A DNA stretch of 46,185 nucleotides, from the NCBI GenBank assembly GCA_021805445.1, contig JAJZFH010000002.1, positions 5,994 to 52,178 on the forward strand. Direction: 5' to 3'. A model generated the notes under the pieces. It was not told where the DNA came from, ran no database searches, and worked only from the letters and a program-made list of their open reading frames with translations. A program made the position numbers and the translations under genes. The number at the start of each line of letters is the position of its first letter. The first letter of the stretch is position 1. Source of the stretch: Pseudomonadota bacterium (lineage in GTDB: Bacteria > Pseudomonadota > Gammaproteobacteria > Burkholderiales > Ferrovaceae). Positions 39,393 to 46,185 of the stretch are shown in pieces.

Positions 39393-40058
39393 ATGAAGAC
39401 CTACTGCCTTGAGTTAACCGGTGACTTCGCCTGCTTCACCCGACCGGAAATGAAAGTCGAGCGCGTGAGTTACGATGTGATGACGCCTTCCGCCGCGCGT
39501 GCCTGCTTCGAGGCCATCTTGTGGAAACCAGCCATCCGCTGGCATATCCGCAAAATCGAAGTCCTCAAGCCCATCCGCTGGATCAATCTGCGCCGCAACG
39601 AAGTCGCCAGCGTGGTCTCCACCCGCAACGTGGAAACCGCAATAAAAAACGGCACGGGCATTCTCGGACTCAACATTGAGGACGATCGCCAACAGCGCGC
39701 TGGGTTATTTCTGCGTGATGTGGCCTATCGTGTTCATGCCGATCTGGAGTTTTTCTCAGAACGCGATCCCGGCGCGCAAGTTAATAAGTATTATGAAATG
39801 TTCGAACGCCGCACCAGCCGTGGGCAATGCGTCAACCAGCCCTACCTTGGCTGCCGCGAGTTTGCTGCGTACTTTCGGCCAGTAATAGACCCCGCCGTCG
39901 AACCCGCATCGATAGATGAAACCCGCGAACTTGGTTTCATGCTCCACGATCTGGATTTCACAAAACCTGCTGATCCACAACCTCGTTTCTTCCGTGCACT
40001 ACTGGAAAATGGCGTGGTAAGCGTGCCGGCCCGGGATAGCGAGGAGGTACGAGGATGA
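39393..40058 (+). CDS. cas5c: Cas5c (Cas5d) crRNA-processing subunit
   Basis: 221 residues. In type I-C, Cas5 replaces Cas6: it cuts pre-crRNA and holds the 5' handle. The N-terminal LTGDFACFTRPEMKVERVSY and DVMTPSAARACFEAILWKP blocks and the C-terminal RRTSRGQCVNQPYLGCREF block are characteristic of the I-C subfamily. GGGAG lies just before the ATG; the stop overlaps the cas8c start (ATGA). Confidence 0.95.
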   Translation: MKTYCLELTGDFACFTRPEMKVERVSYDVMTPSAARACFEAILWKPAIRWHIRKIEVLKPIRWINLRRNEVASVVSTRNVETAIKNGTGILGLNIEDDRQQRAGLFLRDVAYRVHADLEFFSERDPGAQVNKYYEMFERRTSRGQCVNQPYLGCREFAAYFRPVIDPAVEPASIDETRELGFMLHDLDFTKPADPQPRFFRALLENGVVSVPARDSEEVRG

Positions 40059-41839
40059 TTCTGCAAGCGCTTAATGATTACTATCAGCGCCGTCAACGCT
40101 CCGCCGATCCACAAGAGCGGCTACCGGCTTTTGGCCTGGAAGAAAAGGAAATTCCCTTCGTCATCGAGATTGATACCGGGGGGCGGCTGGTCAATCTGGC
40201 TGATACCCGCACGACCAAAGGCAAGAAAAAAATCGGTCAGCGTTTTCTTGTGCCTCAAGGGGCAAAGAAGACATCTGGTGTAGCAGCTAATCTACTTTGG
40301 GATAACAGCGAATATATATTGGGTTTGCGAGATGCCAAAAAACTGGAAAGCAAATGCAAAGAGGGTAAAGAGTGTGAAGACAAAGTTGTGGAATATTCAG
40401 CGCGCCTGGAGGACATGCAAACCGAGTTCAGAAATAAAATCGAATCGCTACCCGTTGAGGCATTGAGTGACCAAGGTATCTGCGCTGTGCTGGCTTTTCT
40501 GGACAATCTCGATCTCAATCAATTCAAAGCGTTTCCCACATGGCCAGACATTTCAGCCATCAACCCGGTTATGACCTTCCGTCTACAAGGCGATATAGAA
40601 CTGGTCTGCCAACGCCCCGCCATTGTGGCCGCAACTGCTCAAACAAGTGATGAAACACCTGACGGTATCTGCCTCGTCAGTGGCAACCCCATGGCGATTG
40701 AGCGTCTACATCCCGCCATCAAAGGCGTATGGGGTGCCCAAACCTCCGGGGCAAATATCGTTTCTTTCAATCTGGATGCGTTCAACTCCTACGGTAAGGT
40801 ACGCGGTGCGAATGCGCCACTGGGCAAACCCGCCACTTTCGCCTACACCACTGCGCTCAACCACCTGCTCGCGCGTGATTCCCGCCAACGCATCCAGATC
40901 GGCGATGCCTCCACTGTGTTTTGGTCGGAACAAGCCAACGACTTGGAAAACGCACTTCCCGATCTGTTTGGTGAACCGCCCAAAGATGACCCCAACCGGG
41001 GTACGGATGCACTCAAGGTGCTGTATCAGGCTGTGCAGTCCGGCAAGTTCATGAAAGGGACTGCCGACGACCGCTTCCATGTTTTAGGTCTCGCGCCTAA
41101 CGCTGCCCGCATCGCCATCCGATTCTGGGAAACAGCACCAGCACAAGAACTGGCACGGCGCATCGCTCGTCATTTCGATGATATAAAAATTGCCAGAGCA
41201 CCGCACAACCCTGAACACTTGTCCCTGTTCCGTTTGCTTACGTCACTGGCGATACAAAGCAAGGCCGACAATATCCCGCCAAACCTGGGTGGCGAAATCA
41301 TGCGCTCCATTCTGGAAGGGTTGCCTTATCCGGCCTTATTGCTCAATCTGGCAGTGCAGCGTTGCCGAGCAGAACAGAAACCCAGTTACGCCCGCGCTGC
41401 TGCCATCAAAGCATCGCTAAACCGTCTCATTCGTCGCACCCACAGTGAAAAGGAGTTCATGGTTATGCTCGACCCGACCAACATGCACCCAGCCTATTTG
41501 CTGGGTCGACTATTTGCCACCCTGGAAAAAATCCAGGAAGAAGCCAGTCCCAGCGTGAACGCGACTATCCGTGAGCGCTACTACGGTGCAGCATCCAGTA
41601 CACCCATCGCGGTGTTCACCACCCTGCTGCGACTACATAACCACCATCTCGGCAAGTTATCCAAAGGCCGCGCGGTGCAAATGGAACGACTCGTCGGCGA
41701 AATCATGGGGGGGCTGAATGACTTTCCTCGCATCCTCTCTTTGCCCGACCAAGGCCGCTTCGCCTTGGGCTACTACCACCAGCGCCAAGCTTTCTTTACC
41801 AGATCCGAATCCGCCGACAACCAAGAGGAATCCAAATGA
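40055..41839 (+). CDS. cas8c: Cas8c (Csd1), large Cascade subunit
   Basis: 594 residues, normal for the family. The N-terminal [19 protein letters not shown] and the middle [21 protein letters not shown] and FWSEQAND segments are typical Csd1 features. It recognises the PAM and anchors Cascade to the target. Overlaps cas5c by 4 bases and cas7c by 4 bases, giving a tightly coupled interference block. The last ~125 codons are likely also translated separately as Cas11c. Confidence 0.95.
   Translation: MILQALNDYYQRRQRSADPQERLPAFGLEEKEIPFVIEIDTGGRLVNLADTRTTKGKKKIGQRFLVPQGAKKTSGVAANLLWDNSEYILGLRDAKKLESKCKEGKECEDKVVEYSARLEDMQTEFRNKIESLPVEALSDQGICAVLAFLDNLDLNQFKAFPTWPDISAINPVMTFRLQGDIELVCQRPAIVAATAQTSDETPDGICLVSGNPMAIERLHPAIKGVWGAQTSGANIVSFNLDAFNSYGKVRGANAPLGKPATFAYTTALNHLLARDSRQRIQIGDASTVFWSEQANDLENALPDLFGEPPKDDPNRGTDALKVLYQAVQSGKFMKGTADDRFHVLGLAPNAARIAIRFWETAPAQELARRIARHFDDIKIARAPHNPEHLSLFRLLTSLAIQSKADNIPPNLGGEIMRSILEGLPYPALLLNLAVQRCRAEQKPSYARAAAIKASLNRLIRRTHSEKEFMVMLDPTNMHPAYLLGRLFATLEKIQEEASPSVNATIRERYYGAASSTPIAVFTTLLRLHNHHLGKLSKGRAVQMERLVGEIMGGLNDFPRILSLPDQGRFALGYYHQRQAFFTRSESADNQEESK
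41465..41839 (+). CDS. cas11c: Cas11c, small Cascade subunit from internal start in cas8c
   Basis: Inside cas8c, a strong AAGGAG (41450-41455) is followed 9 bases later by an in-frame ATG at 41465 (codon 471); another in-frame ATG at 41459 is only 3 bases away. Translation from 41465 gives about 124 residues starting [20 protein letters not shown], the helical C-terminal part of Cas8c. Internal translation of Cas11c is established for type I-C systems; this instance is inferred from the ribosome site, start and size. Confidence 0.75.
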   Translation: MLDPTNMHPAYLLGRLFATLEKIQEEASPSVNATIRERYYGAASSTPIAVFTTLLRLHNHHLGKLSKGRAVQMERLVGEIMGGLNDFPRILSLPDQGRFALGYYHQRQAFFTRSESADNQEESK

Positions 41840-42720
41840 GCCTGACTAACCGCTACGACTTCGTGCTGCTGTTCGATGTAAAAGACGGCAATCCCAATGG
41901 CGATCCCGATGCTGGCAACCTGCCACGCATGGATGCGGAGACCGGTCACGGGCTGATGACGGACGTTTCATTGAAGCGTAAGGTGCGCAACTTCGTCGGC
42001 ATGTCGAAGGGTGAACAGCCACCATTCGAGATTTATGTGAAGGAAAAAGCCATCCTCAACAACCAGAACAAGCGCGCCTACGTAGGTATTGACCGAGAAG
42101 ATCTTCTCGCGGGCGACAACAAGAAACGCAAAGGCGGCGATACCGTGGACGATGCCCGCCAGTGGATGTGCCGTAATTTCTTCGACGTGCGTACCTTCGG
42201 CGCGGTCATGTCCACCGGCATCAATTGCGGTCAGGTGCGCGGCCCAGTGCAACTCACTTTCGCCCGCTCCATCGACCCCATCATCGCGCAGGAACACTCC
42301 ATCACTCGCATGGCCGTGACCACCGAAGCAGAAGCCGAAAAGCAGGACGGTGACAACCGCACCATGGGCCGCAAGCACACCGTCCCCTATGGCCTCTATA
42401 TGGCGCACGGCTTCGTTTCCAGTTTCCTCGCAAAACAGACTGGCTTTTCCGAAGATGACCTGGAATTACTCTGGCAAGCATTCTCTCAAATGTTCGAGCA
42501 TGACCGCTCCGCCGCACGTGGCGAAATGACCACACGTGGTCTGTATGTGTTCAAACACGAATCGGAACTGGGCAACGCTCCCGCTCATGCACTGTTCGAA
42601 CGTATTCAGCCAAAACTCAGGGAAGGGGTGAACGTGCCGCGCAGTTTTGGCGATTACGATGTGGCAATTCAAGATTCAGACATGCCCGCCGGAGTGAAAC
42701 TTCTGCGTAAGTCGTGTTGA
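41836..42720 (+). CDS. cas7c: Cas7c (Csd2), Cascade backbone subunit
   Basis: 294 residues. The opening [27 protein letters not shown] is diagnostic of Cas7/Csd2, the RAMP protein that polymerises along the crRNA. Further typical segments are [19 protein letters not shown] and [15 protein letters not shown]. Its ATG overlaps the cas8c stop. It is the last gene of the interference block; a 190-base gap with a large palindrome follows instead of the usual immediate cas4. Confidence 0.97.
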   Translation: MSLTNRYDFVLLFDVKDGNPNGDPDAGNLPRMDAETGHGLMTDVSLKRKVRNFVGMSKGEQPPFEIYVKEKAILNNQNKRAYVGIDREDLLAGDNKKRKGGDTVDDARQWMCRNFFDVRTFGAVMSTGINCGQVRGPVQLTFARSIDPIIAQEHSITRMAVTTEAEAEKQDGDNRTMGRKHTVPYGLYMAHGFVSSFLAKQTGFSEDDLELLWQAFSQMFEHDRSAARGEMTTRGLYVFKHESELGNAPAHALFERIQPKLREGVNVPRSFGDYDVAIQDSDMPAGVKLLRKSC

Positions 42721-42776
42721 AAAGTCCGGCTCAAGGCCAATATTTTTTATCTGTGAGATAGATGATACCAGAAATT

Positions 42777-42882
42777 ATCCCAAATTTTTCATTAGCAGGC
42801 TGCTGAAAAATTGACCCGCCGGAGCGGGTAAGGGAAAATAAATCAGCGTTTTTCAGCAGCCTGCTAATGAAAAATTTGGGAT
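42777..42882. repeat. 106-bp palindromic element with 34-bp perfect arms
   Basis: Left arm 42777-42810 and right arm 42849-42882 are exact reverse complements over 34 bases (core AGCAGGCTGCTGAAAAA). The 38-base interior holds a nested hairpin ACCCGC-CGGA-GCGGGT at 42814-42829. It has the look of a MITE or IS-end derived miniature element, or a structured RNA/transcription attenuator; no transposase is present and no clear target duplication is seen. It fills the gap between cas7c and hicB. Confidence 0.85.
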
Positions 42883-42910
42883 TATCTTTAGTTATTGGAG
42901 GACAGTACCC

Positions 42911-43117
42911 ATGAGCGAAATCCATTTCATTGTCGAAGAAGCACCGGAAGGAGGTTATGTCGCACGTGCTGTTGGCGTGGATATTGTGACCGAGGCCGAC
43001 GATCTACCCAGCCTGCACGCCCAAGTCCGCGACGCGGTGCATTGCCACTTTGACGGAGGGAAATTTCCCGACCTGATCCGCCTGCACATCACCCGAGAGG
43101 AAGTGCTGGCGGCATGA
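42911..43117 (+). CDS. hicB: HicB-like antitoxin
   Basis: 68 residues. Starts MSEIHFIVEEAPEGGYVARAVG and has the compact partial-RNase-H HicB fold pattern (ALGVDIVTEADDL-like strand-turn then helix). It lacks a C-terminal DNA-binding domain, as in short HicB proteins. GGAGG lies 9 bases before the ATG. Its stop overlaps the hicA start by 4 bases. Here the antitoxin precedes the toxin, the reverse of the classic hicAB order. Confidence 0.85.
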   Translation: MSEIHFIVEEAPEGGYVARAVGVDIVTEADDLPSLHAQVRDAVHCHFDGGKFPDLIRLHITREEVLAA

Positions 43118-43356
43118 GAATTCCACGTGACCTCTCAGGGGCGGGTCTAGTCAAACGCCTTGACCGAATGGGATACACCGTTACACGCCAGACAGGTAGC
43201 CATCTACGGCTGACCAGCACCGTTCGTGGCGAGCATCACATCACCATCCCCAATCACGACCCGCTCAGGCTGGGTACGCTCGCCGCCATTCTCGCCAGCG
43301 TAGCTTCGCGTCATGGCCTCACGCGCGATGAACTCATCCAACGATTGTTTGATTGA
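43114..43356 (+). CDS. hicA: HicA-like mRNA interferase toxin
   Basis: 80 residues. The HicA (YcfA) double-stranded-RNA-binding-like fold is indicated by SGAGLVKRLDRMGYTVTRQTGSHLRL, with the catalytic histidine His30 in GSH, then HHITIPNHDPLRLGTLAAIL and a C-terminal LTRDELIQRL. The key residue is present, so the toxin is probably active. The stop codon is immediately followed by the GTG start of cas4 with no gap, so hicB, hicA and cas4 form one coupled unit. Confidence 0.9.
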   Translation: MRIPRDLSGAGLVKRLDRMGYTVTRQTGSHLRLTSTVRGEHHITIPNHDPLRLGTLAAILASVASRHGLTRDELIQRLFD

Positions 43357-43983
43357 GTGGAAAATCCTGCTGACGAAATTGTCGCCCTCTCCGCCCTGCA
43401 ACACTGGATCTACTGTCCGCGCCAGTGTGGGCTGATTCATCTGGAACAGACGTTCGAGGACAACATACACACAGCGCGTGGGCAGGCTGTGCATCATCTT
43501 GTTGATACGCCGGGTTATGAGATCAAATCTGGTGTGCGTGTTGAGCGCGCGTTGCCCGTGTGGTGTGATCGATTCAATCTGATTGGCAAAGCCGATCTCG
43601 TCGAATTCCATCCCGACGGCAGTGTGTACCCCGTCGAATTCAAGCACGGTGCCAAGCGACAGAAGTTACACGACGACATCCAACTCGCCTCGCAAGCAAT
43701 TTGCCTAGAAGAAATGCTGAACCGCCCAGTGCCCAAAGGTGCGATTTTTCACGCTACCAGCCACCGTCGGCGAGAAGTGTCCATCACACCAGAACTCAAG
43801 CAACTGGTCGAAGAAACCGCCGATGCCATTCGCACCATGCTGGCATCTGGGAGACTCCCACCGCCGGTAAACGATGCCCGCTGCCGGGAGTGTTCACTGA
43901 AAGAGACTTGCCAGCCTGAGGCGCTGGCGGAACAGGGCAGGTTGAAGTGCTTGCGTGAGGAATTGTTCAATGCTGCGGAATAA
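43357..43983 (+). CDS. cas4: Cas4 exonuclease of the adaptation module
   Basis: 208 residues from GTG 43357. RecB-like nuclease with Fe-S cluster cysteines Cys20 (and Cys24) in WIYCPRQC and Cys176, Cys179, Cys185 in CRECSLKETC. Catalytic residues His47, Asp80 (IGKADLVEF), Glu94 and Lys96 (VEFKHG) and Gln109 are present. Cas4 trims prespacers and defines PAM and orientation with Cas1-Cas2. Its start abuts hicA; its last 17 bases overlap the end of the convergent MazF-like gene. Confidence 0.95.
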   Translation: MENPADEIVALSALQHWIYCPRQCGLIHLEQTFEDNIHTARGQAVHHLVDTPGYEIKSGVRVERALPVWCDRFNLIGKADLVEFHPDGSVYPVEFKHGAKRQKLHDDIQLASQAICLEEMLNRPVPKGAIFHATSHRRREVSITPELKQLVEETADAIRTMLASGRLPPPVNDARCRECSLKETCQPEALAEQGRLKCLREELFNAAE

Positions 43984-44341
43984 AGTACTGCGCCATGCCG
44001 CAAACACCCAGAAAGGCACGCTCGACGTTTGCCATTTCCTCTTCGTTCAATGTGGTCAGCGGCCCTTCTCCAAAGCGCTCACGATCCAGCGCTCGGGGTT
44101 GATCCACAACCACTTGGCAATCCACCAGCAAACGACCTTTGGCACGAACCGATACTCGCCAAACGCTATAGTCGGGATACACCTGTGTTGTGATAGGCAA
44201 AATGACAACCATGGGAGTGCCGATTGCGCTCAATTCATCGGCCTGCAAAACCAGCACTGGTCGGAACATGCCGATCTCCCGCCCGCGACCGGGGTTCAGG
44301 TTGGCTACCCATATCTCGCCACGTCGCGTTATTTCCACCAC
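43967..44341 (-). CDS. MazF/PemK-like endoribonuclease toxin
   Basis: 124 residues. RGEIWVANLNPGRGREIGMFRPVLVLQAD at the N-terminus is the PemK/MazF signature, with a ILPITTQVYPD strand and VVVDQPRALDRERF later. MazF-type toxins cut mRNA. The start overlaps the antitoxin stop by 13 bases. It is transcribed opposite to the cas genes, between cas4 and cas1, and overlaps the cas4 3' end by 17 bases. Confidence 0.9.
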   Translation of the reverse strand: MVEITRRGEIWVANLNPGRGREIGMFRPVLVLQADELSAIGTPMVVILPITTQVYPDYSVWRVSVRAKGRLLVDCQVVVDQPRALDRERFGEGPLTTLNEEEMANVERAFLGVCGMAQYFIPQH

Positions 44342-44628
44342 TGCTCAGGGTCACCGGGCTTGCGGCCTTCAGCGCTATCCAGCGCTTCATTATCCAGCGG
44401 CAAAAACTCCTCCGCGATTTCGCGCGCGTGTTGGCACACGGCTTCATCCGCATATGCGGCTTTGGCTTCGGCAACCAGCGTATCCATCAATTGTTTACGT
44501 TCCAACTCGCGCAGAAACTTCTCCAATGCCGTGCGCACCAACTCGGAACGATTCCGGTGGGTCTGCGCCGCCAGTGCGATTAATTTCCTGTCCAGATCAT
44601 TCGGCAAAAGTAAGGCCAAGGTCGCCAT
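44329..44628 (-). CDS. Ribbon-helix-helix (MazE-like) antitoxin
   Basis: 99 residues. The N-terminal ~45 residues (LALLLPNDLDRKLIALAAQ, NRSELVRTALEKFLRE) form a CopG/RHH DNA-binding domain; the acidic C-terminal half ending QWWK should neutralise the toxin. AGGGG precedes the ATG. RHH antitoxins usually repress their own promoter. The gene is divergent from cas1 with only 47 bases between the starts. Confidence 0.85.
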   Translation of the reverse strand: MATLALLLPNDLDRKLIALAAQTHRNRSELVRTALEKFLRELERKQLMDTLVAEAKAAYADEAVCQHAREIAEEFLPLDNEALDSAEGRKPGDPEQWWK

Positions 44629-44651
44629 GTCATCCCCTATAAACTGCTATT

Positions 44652-44662
44652 TGTGAGTCACA
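44652..44662. promoter_or_regulatory. Candidate operator between antitoxin and cas1
   Basis: Perfect palindrome TGTGA-G-TCACA, centred at 44657 in the 47-base space between the antitoxin start (44628) and the cas1 start (44676). Size and place fit an RHH autoregulation site; if so it would also affect cas1-cas2 transcription. Assignment is inference, and short palindromes can occur by chance. Confidence 0.35.
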
Positions 44663-44675
44663 TTGCAATACGATA

Positions 44676-45710
44676 ATGCATACAATTCAAAACACGCTAT
44701 ACGTCATGACCCCTCATGCCTACGCGCATTTGGAAAACGCCACCCTGCGCATCGACGTAGAACGGGAGAAAAAACTTCAGGTGCCGCTGCATCACTTGGG
44801 CGGCTTGGTCTGCTTCGGTAATGTCATGGTCTCACCTGCGCTCATGCACCGCTTGGCGGATGAAGGTAAGTCGTTGGTGCTGCTGGACGATTCAGGCCGT
44901 TTCAAGGCGCGGCTCGAGGGCCCGGTCTCCGGCAACATCCTGTTGCGCCAGGCGCATCACAGCAAAGCCTTGGAGCCTGCTTTCGCCCTGGAATTTGCGC
45001 GTGCCGTGGTTGCGGGAAAACTCAAAAATAGCCGCACCAACCTGCAACGCGGCGCGCGCGAAGCCGCCGACCCGAATGAAGCCACCATGCTCACGCGCAG
45101 TGCCGACAACCTTGCCGCCTCACTGCGCGCTGCGGCTGTTGCGGCCACGCTGGATGAATTGCGCGGCGTGGAAGGAGAAGCCGCGCGCGGTTACTTCACC
45201 GCCATCAACCTCGTTGTCAAATCCCAGGCTCGCACTTCGTTTGCCCTCAACGGACGCACCCGCCGTCCACCTCTGGACCGTTTCAACGCCCTGCTTTCCT
45301 TCCTCTACGCCATGAGTATGAATGACTGCCGCTCCGCCGTTGAGGCTACCGGGCTGGATGTGCAACTCGGCTTTCTGCACGCTGTGCGCCCTGGTCGTGC
45401 CGGACTCGCACTGGATTTGCAGGAAGAATTCCGCTCAATACTTGCCGACCGGCTGGCGCTCACGCTCATCAACCGCGGCCAGATTACAGCCGCTGATTTT
45501 GACGAACGCGAAGGTGGTGCCGTCATGCTCAACGACAGGGGCCGCCGCGCTGTCGTCACCGCCTGGCAAGAACGCAAACAGGAAGAAATCACTCACCCGC
45601 TTACCGAAAACAAAATCCCCATCGGCCTGCTCCCATTCATCCAGGCACGTTTCATGGCACGCACTATCCGCGGCGAAATGGAAGGCTACCTGCCTTATCT
45701 GGCGAAATAG
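44676..45710 (+). CDS. cas1: Cas1 integrase (type I-C)
   Basis: 344 residues. Metal-site residues Glu166 in [11 protein letters not shown], His235 in [10 protein letters not shown] and the acidic pair in ALDLQEEFR (Asp247, Glu250/251) are visible. The opening [20 protein letters not shown] matches I-C Cas1 starts, so ATG 44676 is preferred although its ribosome site is weak. Integrates spacers with Cas2. Separated from cas4 by the antisense TA pair, so it probably needs its own promoter. Confidence 0.96.
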   Translation: MHTIQNTLYVMTPHAYAHLENATLRIDVEREKKLQVPLHHLGGLVCFGNVMVSPALMHRLADEGKSLVLLDDSGRFKARLEGPVSGNILLRQAHHSKALEPAFALEFARAVVAGKLKNSRTNLQRGAREAADPNEATMLTRSADNLAASLRAAAVAATLDELRGVEGEAARGYFTAINLVVKSQARTSFALNGRTRRPPLDRFNALLSFLYAMSMNDCRSAVEATGLDVQLGFLHAVRPGRAGLALDLQEEFRSILADRLALTLINRGQITAADFDEREGGAVMLNDRGRRAVVTAWQERKQEEITHPLTENKIPIGLLPFIQARFMARTIRGEMEGYLPYLAK

Positions 45711-45718
45711 GAAACCGC

Positions 45719-46009
45719 ATGCTCATCATCGTCACCTATGATGTCTCCACCGAAACCGCAGCCGGACGCAAGCGACTAAGGCGGGTTGCAAAGGCCTGTG
45801 AAAAGATTGGCCAGCGGGTTCAGAAATCTGTATTCGAATGCACCGTCAATGAAATGCAGTTTGAGCAATTGGAGCGTACGCTACTTTCCGAAATTGATGA
45901 TAACCGAGACAATCTGCGTTTCTATCGCATCACCGAACCGGTAGAGGTACGGGTCAAACAATACGGTTGCTTCCGTTCTGTTGATTTTGAAGGGACTCTC
46001 ATTGTCTGA
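45719..46009 (+). CDS. cas2: Cas2, adaptation complex subunit
   Basis: 96 residues. The beta-strand [10 protein letters not shown] with the conserved Asp8 and the [13 protein letters not shown] segment are typical of Cas2. It dimerises between two Cas1 dimers. Starts 8 bases after cas1. The CRISPR array is normally just downstream in type I-C loci. Confidence 0.96.
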   Translation: MLIIVTYDVSTETAAGRKRLRRVAKACEKIGQRVQKSVFECTVNEMQFEQLERTLLSEIDDNRDNLRFYRITEPVEVRVKQYGCFRSVDFEGTLIV

Positions 46010-46185
46010 GCGCGCGGACCTCAATCAACGACCAATACCCGAGGCTTTCGCGCAGGAGTTAACTTGATGACTAATAAACAATTTTCACGCAGAACGAAAT
46101 TCATGAGCCAAAAACAGTGGCTTTATGAAGCGGTTCGCGGGAAAATACAGAAATCTTCTTACGTGGTGATACGTTATGTAAGTGG
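46010..46185 (+). other. Region downstream of cas2; possible leader with an open frame to the edge
   Basis: 176 bases with no CRISPR repeat. An ATG at 46067, preceded by AGGAG at 8 bases spacing, opens a frame that runs to the window end (MTNKQFSRRTKFMSQKQW...). It resembles nothing I recognise and may be the start of a small gene or simply part of an array leader. The expected array, if present, lies beyond 46185. Confidence 0.4.

Noticed and set aside
42814-42829. GC hairpin ACCCGC-CGGA-GCGGGT as a stray CRISPR repeat or CreA-like RNA
   Set aside because: Too short, lacks a GAAAC-like 3' end, and is fully explained as the loop of the larger palindrome; the array repeat is not available for comparison.

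Overview
This window looks like chromosome from a chemolithoautotrophic betaproteobacterium. Three things support that: an alpha-carboxysome operon with form IA RuBisCO, the betaproteobacterial-type chain kdsD-kdsC-lptCAB-rpoN-hpf-ptsN-hprK-rapZ, and a groESL promoter carrying both a CIRCE operator and a sigma-32-like promoter. GC content appears moderate (mid-50s %, estimated by eye). An acidophilic iron or sulfur oxidiser (for example Ferrovum-like) would fit, but the genus is inference. Layout: (1) 1-5878, minus strand: cbbL-cbbS-csoS2-csoSCA-csoS4A-csoS4B (last gene cut by the window edge), encoding RuBisCO plus the shell, scaffold and carbonic anhydrase of the alpha-carboxysome. CsoS2 is unusually short. 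No cbbR is divergent to it. (2) 6277-9679, plus strand: gmk, rpoZ, spoT, ridA (nucleotide metabolism and stringent response), then tRNA-Gly(CCC) on the minus strand, mutY, and a membrane PAS-GGDEF-EAL protein. (3) 13643-21201, minus strand: a ten-gene run for Kdo synthesis (kdsD, kdsC), LPS export (lptC, lptA, lptB), sigma-54 (rpoN), ribosome hibernation (hpf) and the nitrogen-PTS/HPr-kinase branch (ptsN, hprK, rapZ). (4) 21257-36351: a Kef-type antiporter, recG, ubiA, a small outer-membrane barrel, dacB, groES-groEL with a clear terminator, argH-lptM-lysA, a Lys/Ala/Pro-rich basic protein, and mtgA-aroE-rhodanese. (5) 36466-46009, plus strand: a type I-C CRISPR-Cas locus. It is preceded by a wrecked WYL-family regulator (HTH and C-terminal parts remain, the middle is deleted). 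The order is cas3-cas5c-cas8c(with internal cas11c)-cas7c, then a 106-bp palindromic element with 34-bp perfect arms, then hicB-hicA-cas4, then an antisense RHH-antitoxin/MazF-like pair, then cas1-cas2. No CRISPR repeats are present before the window ends. The most interesting part is that the standard I-C operon is interrupted twice by toxin-antitoxin modules, exactly between the interference genes and the adaptation genes. One module (HicBA) is coupled to cas4 with zero spacing. The other is convergent with cas4 and divergent from cas1, sharing a 47-bp control region with a perfect small palindrome. This suggests an adaptation module that is addicted to, and possibly co-regulated with, two TA systems.
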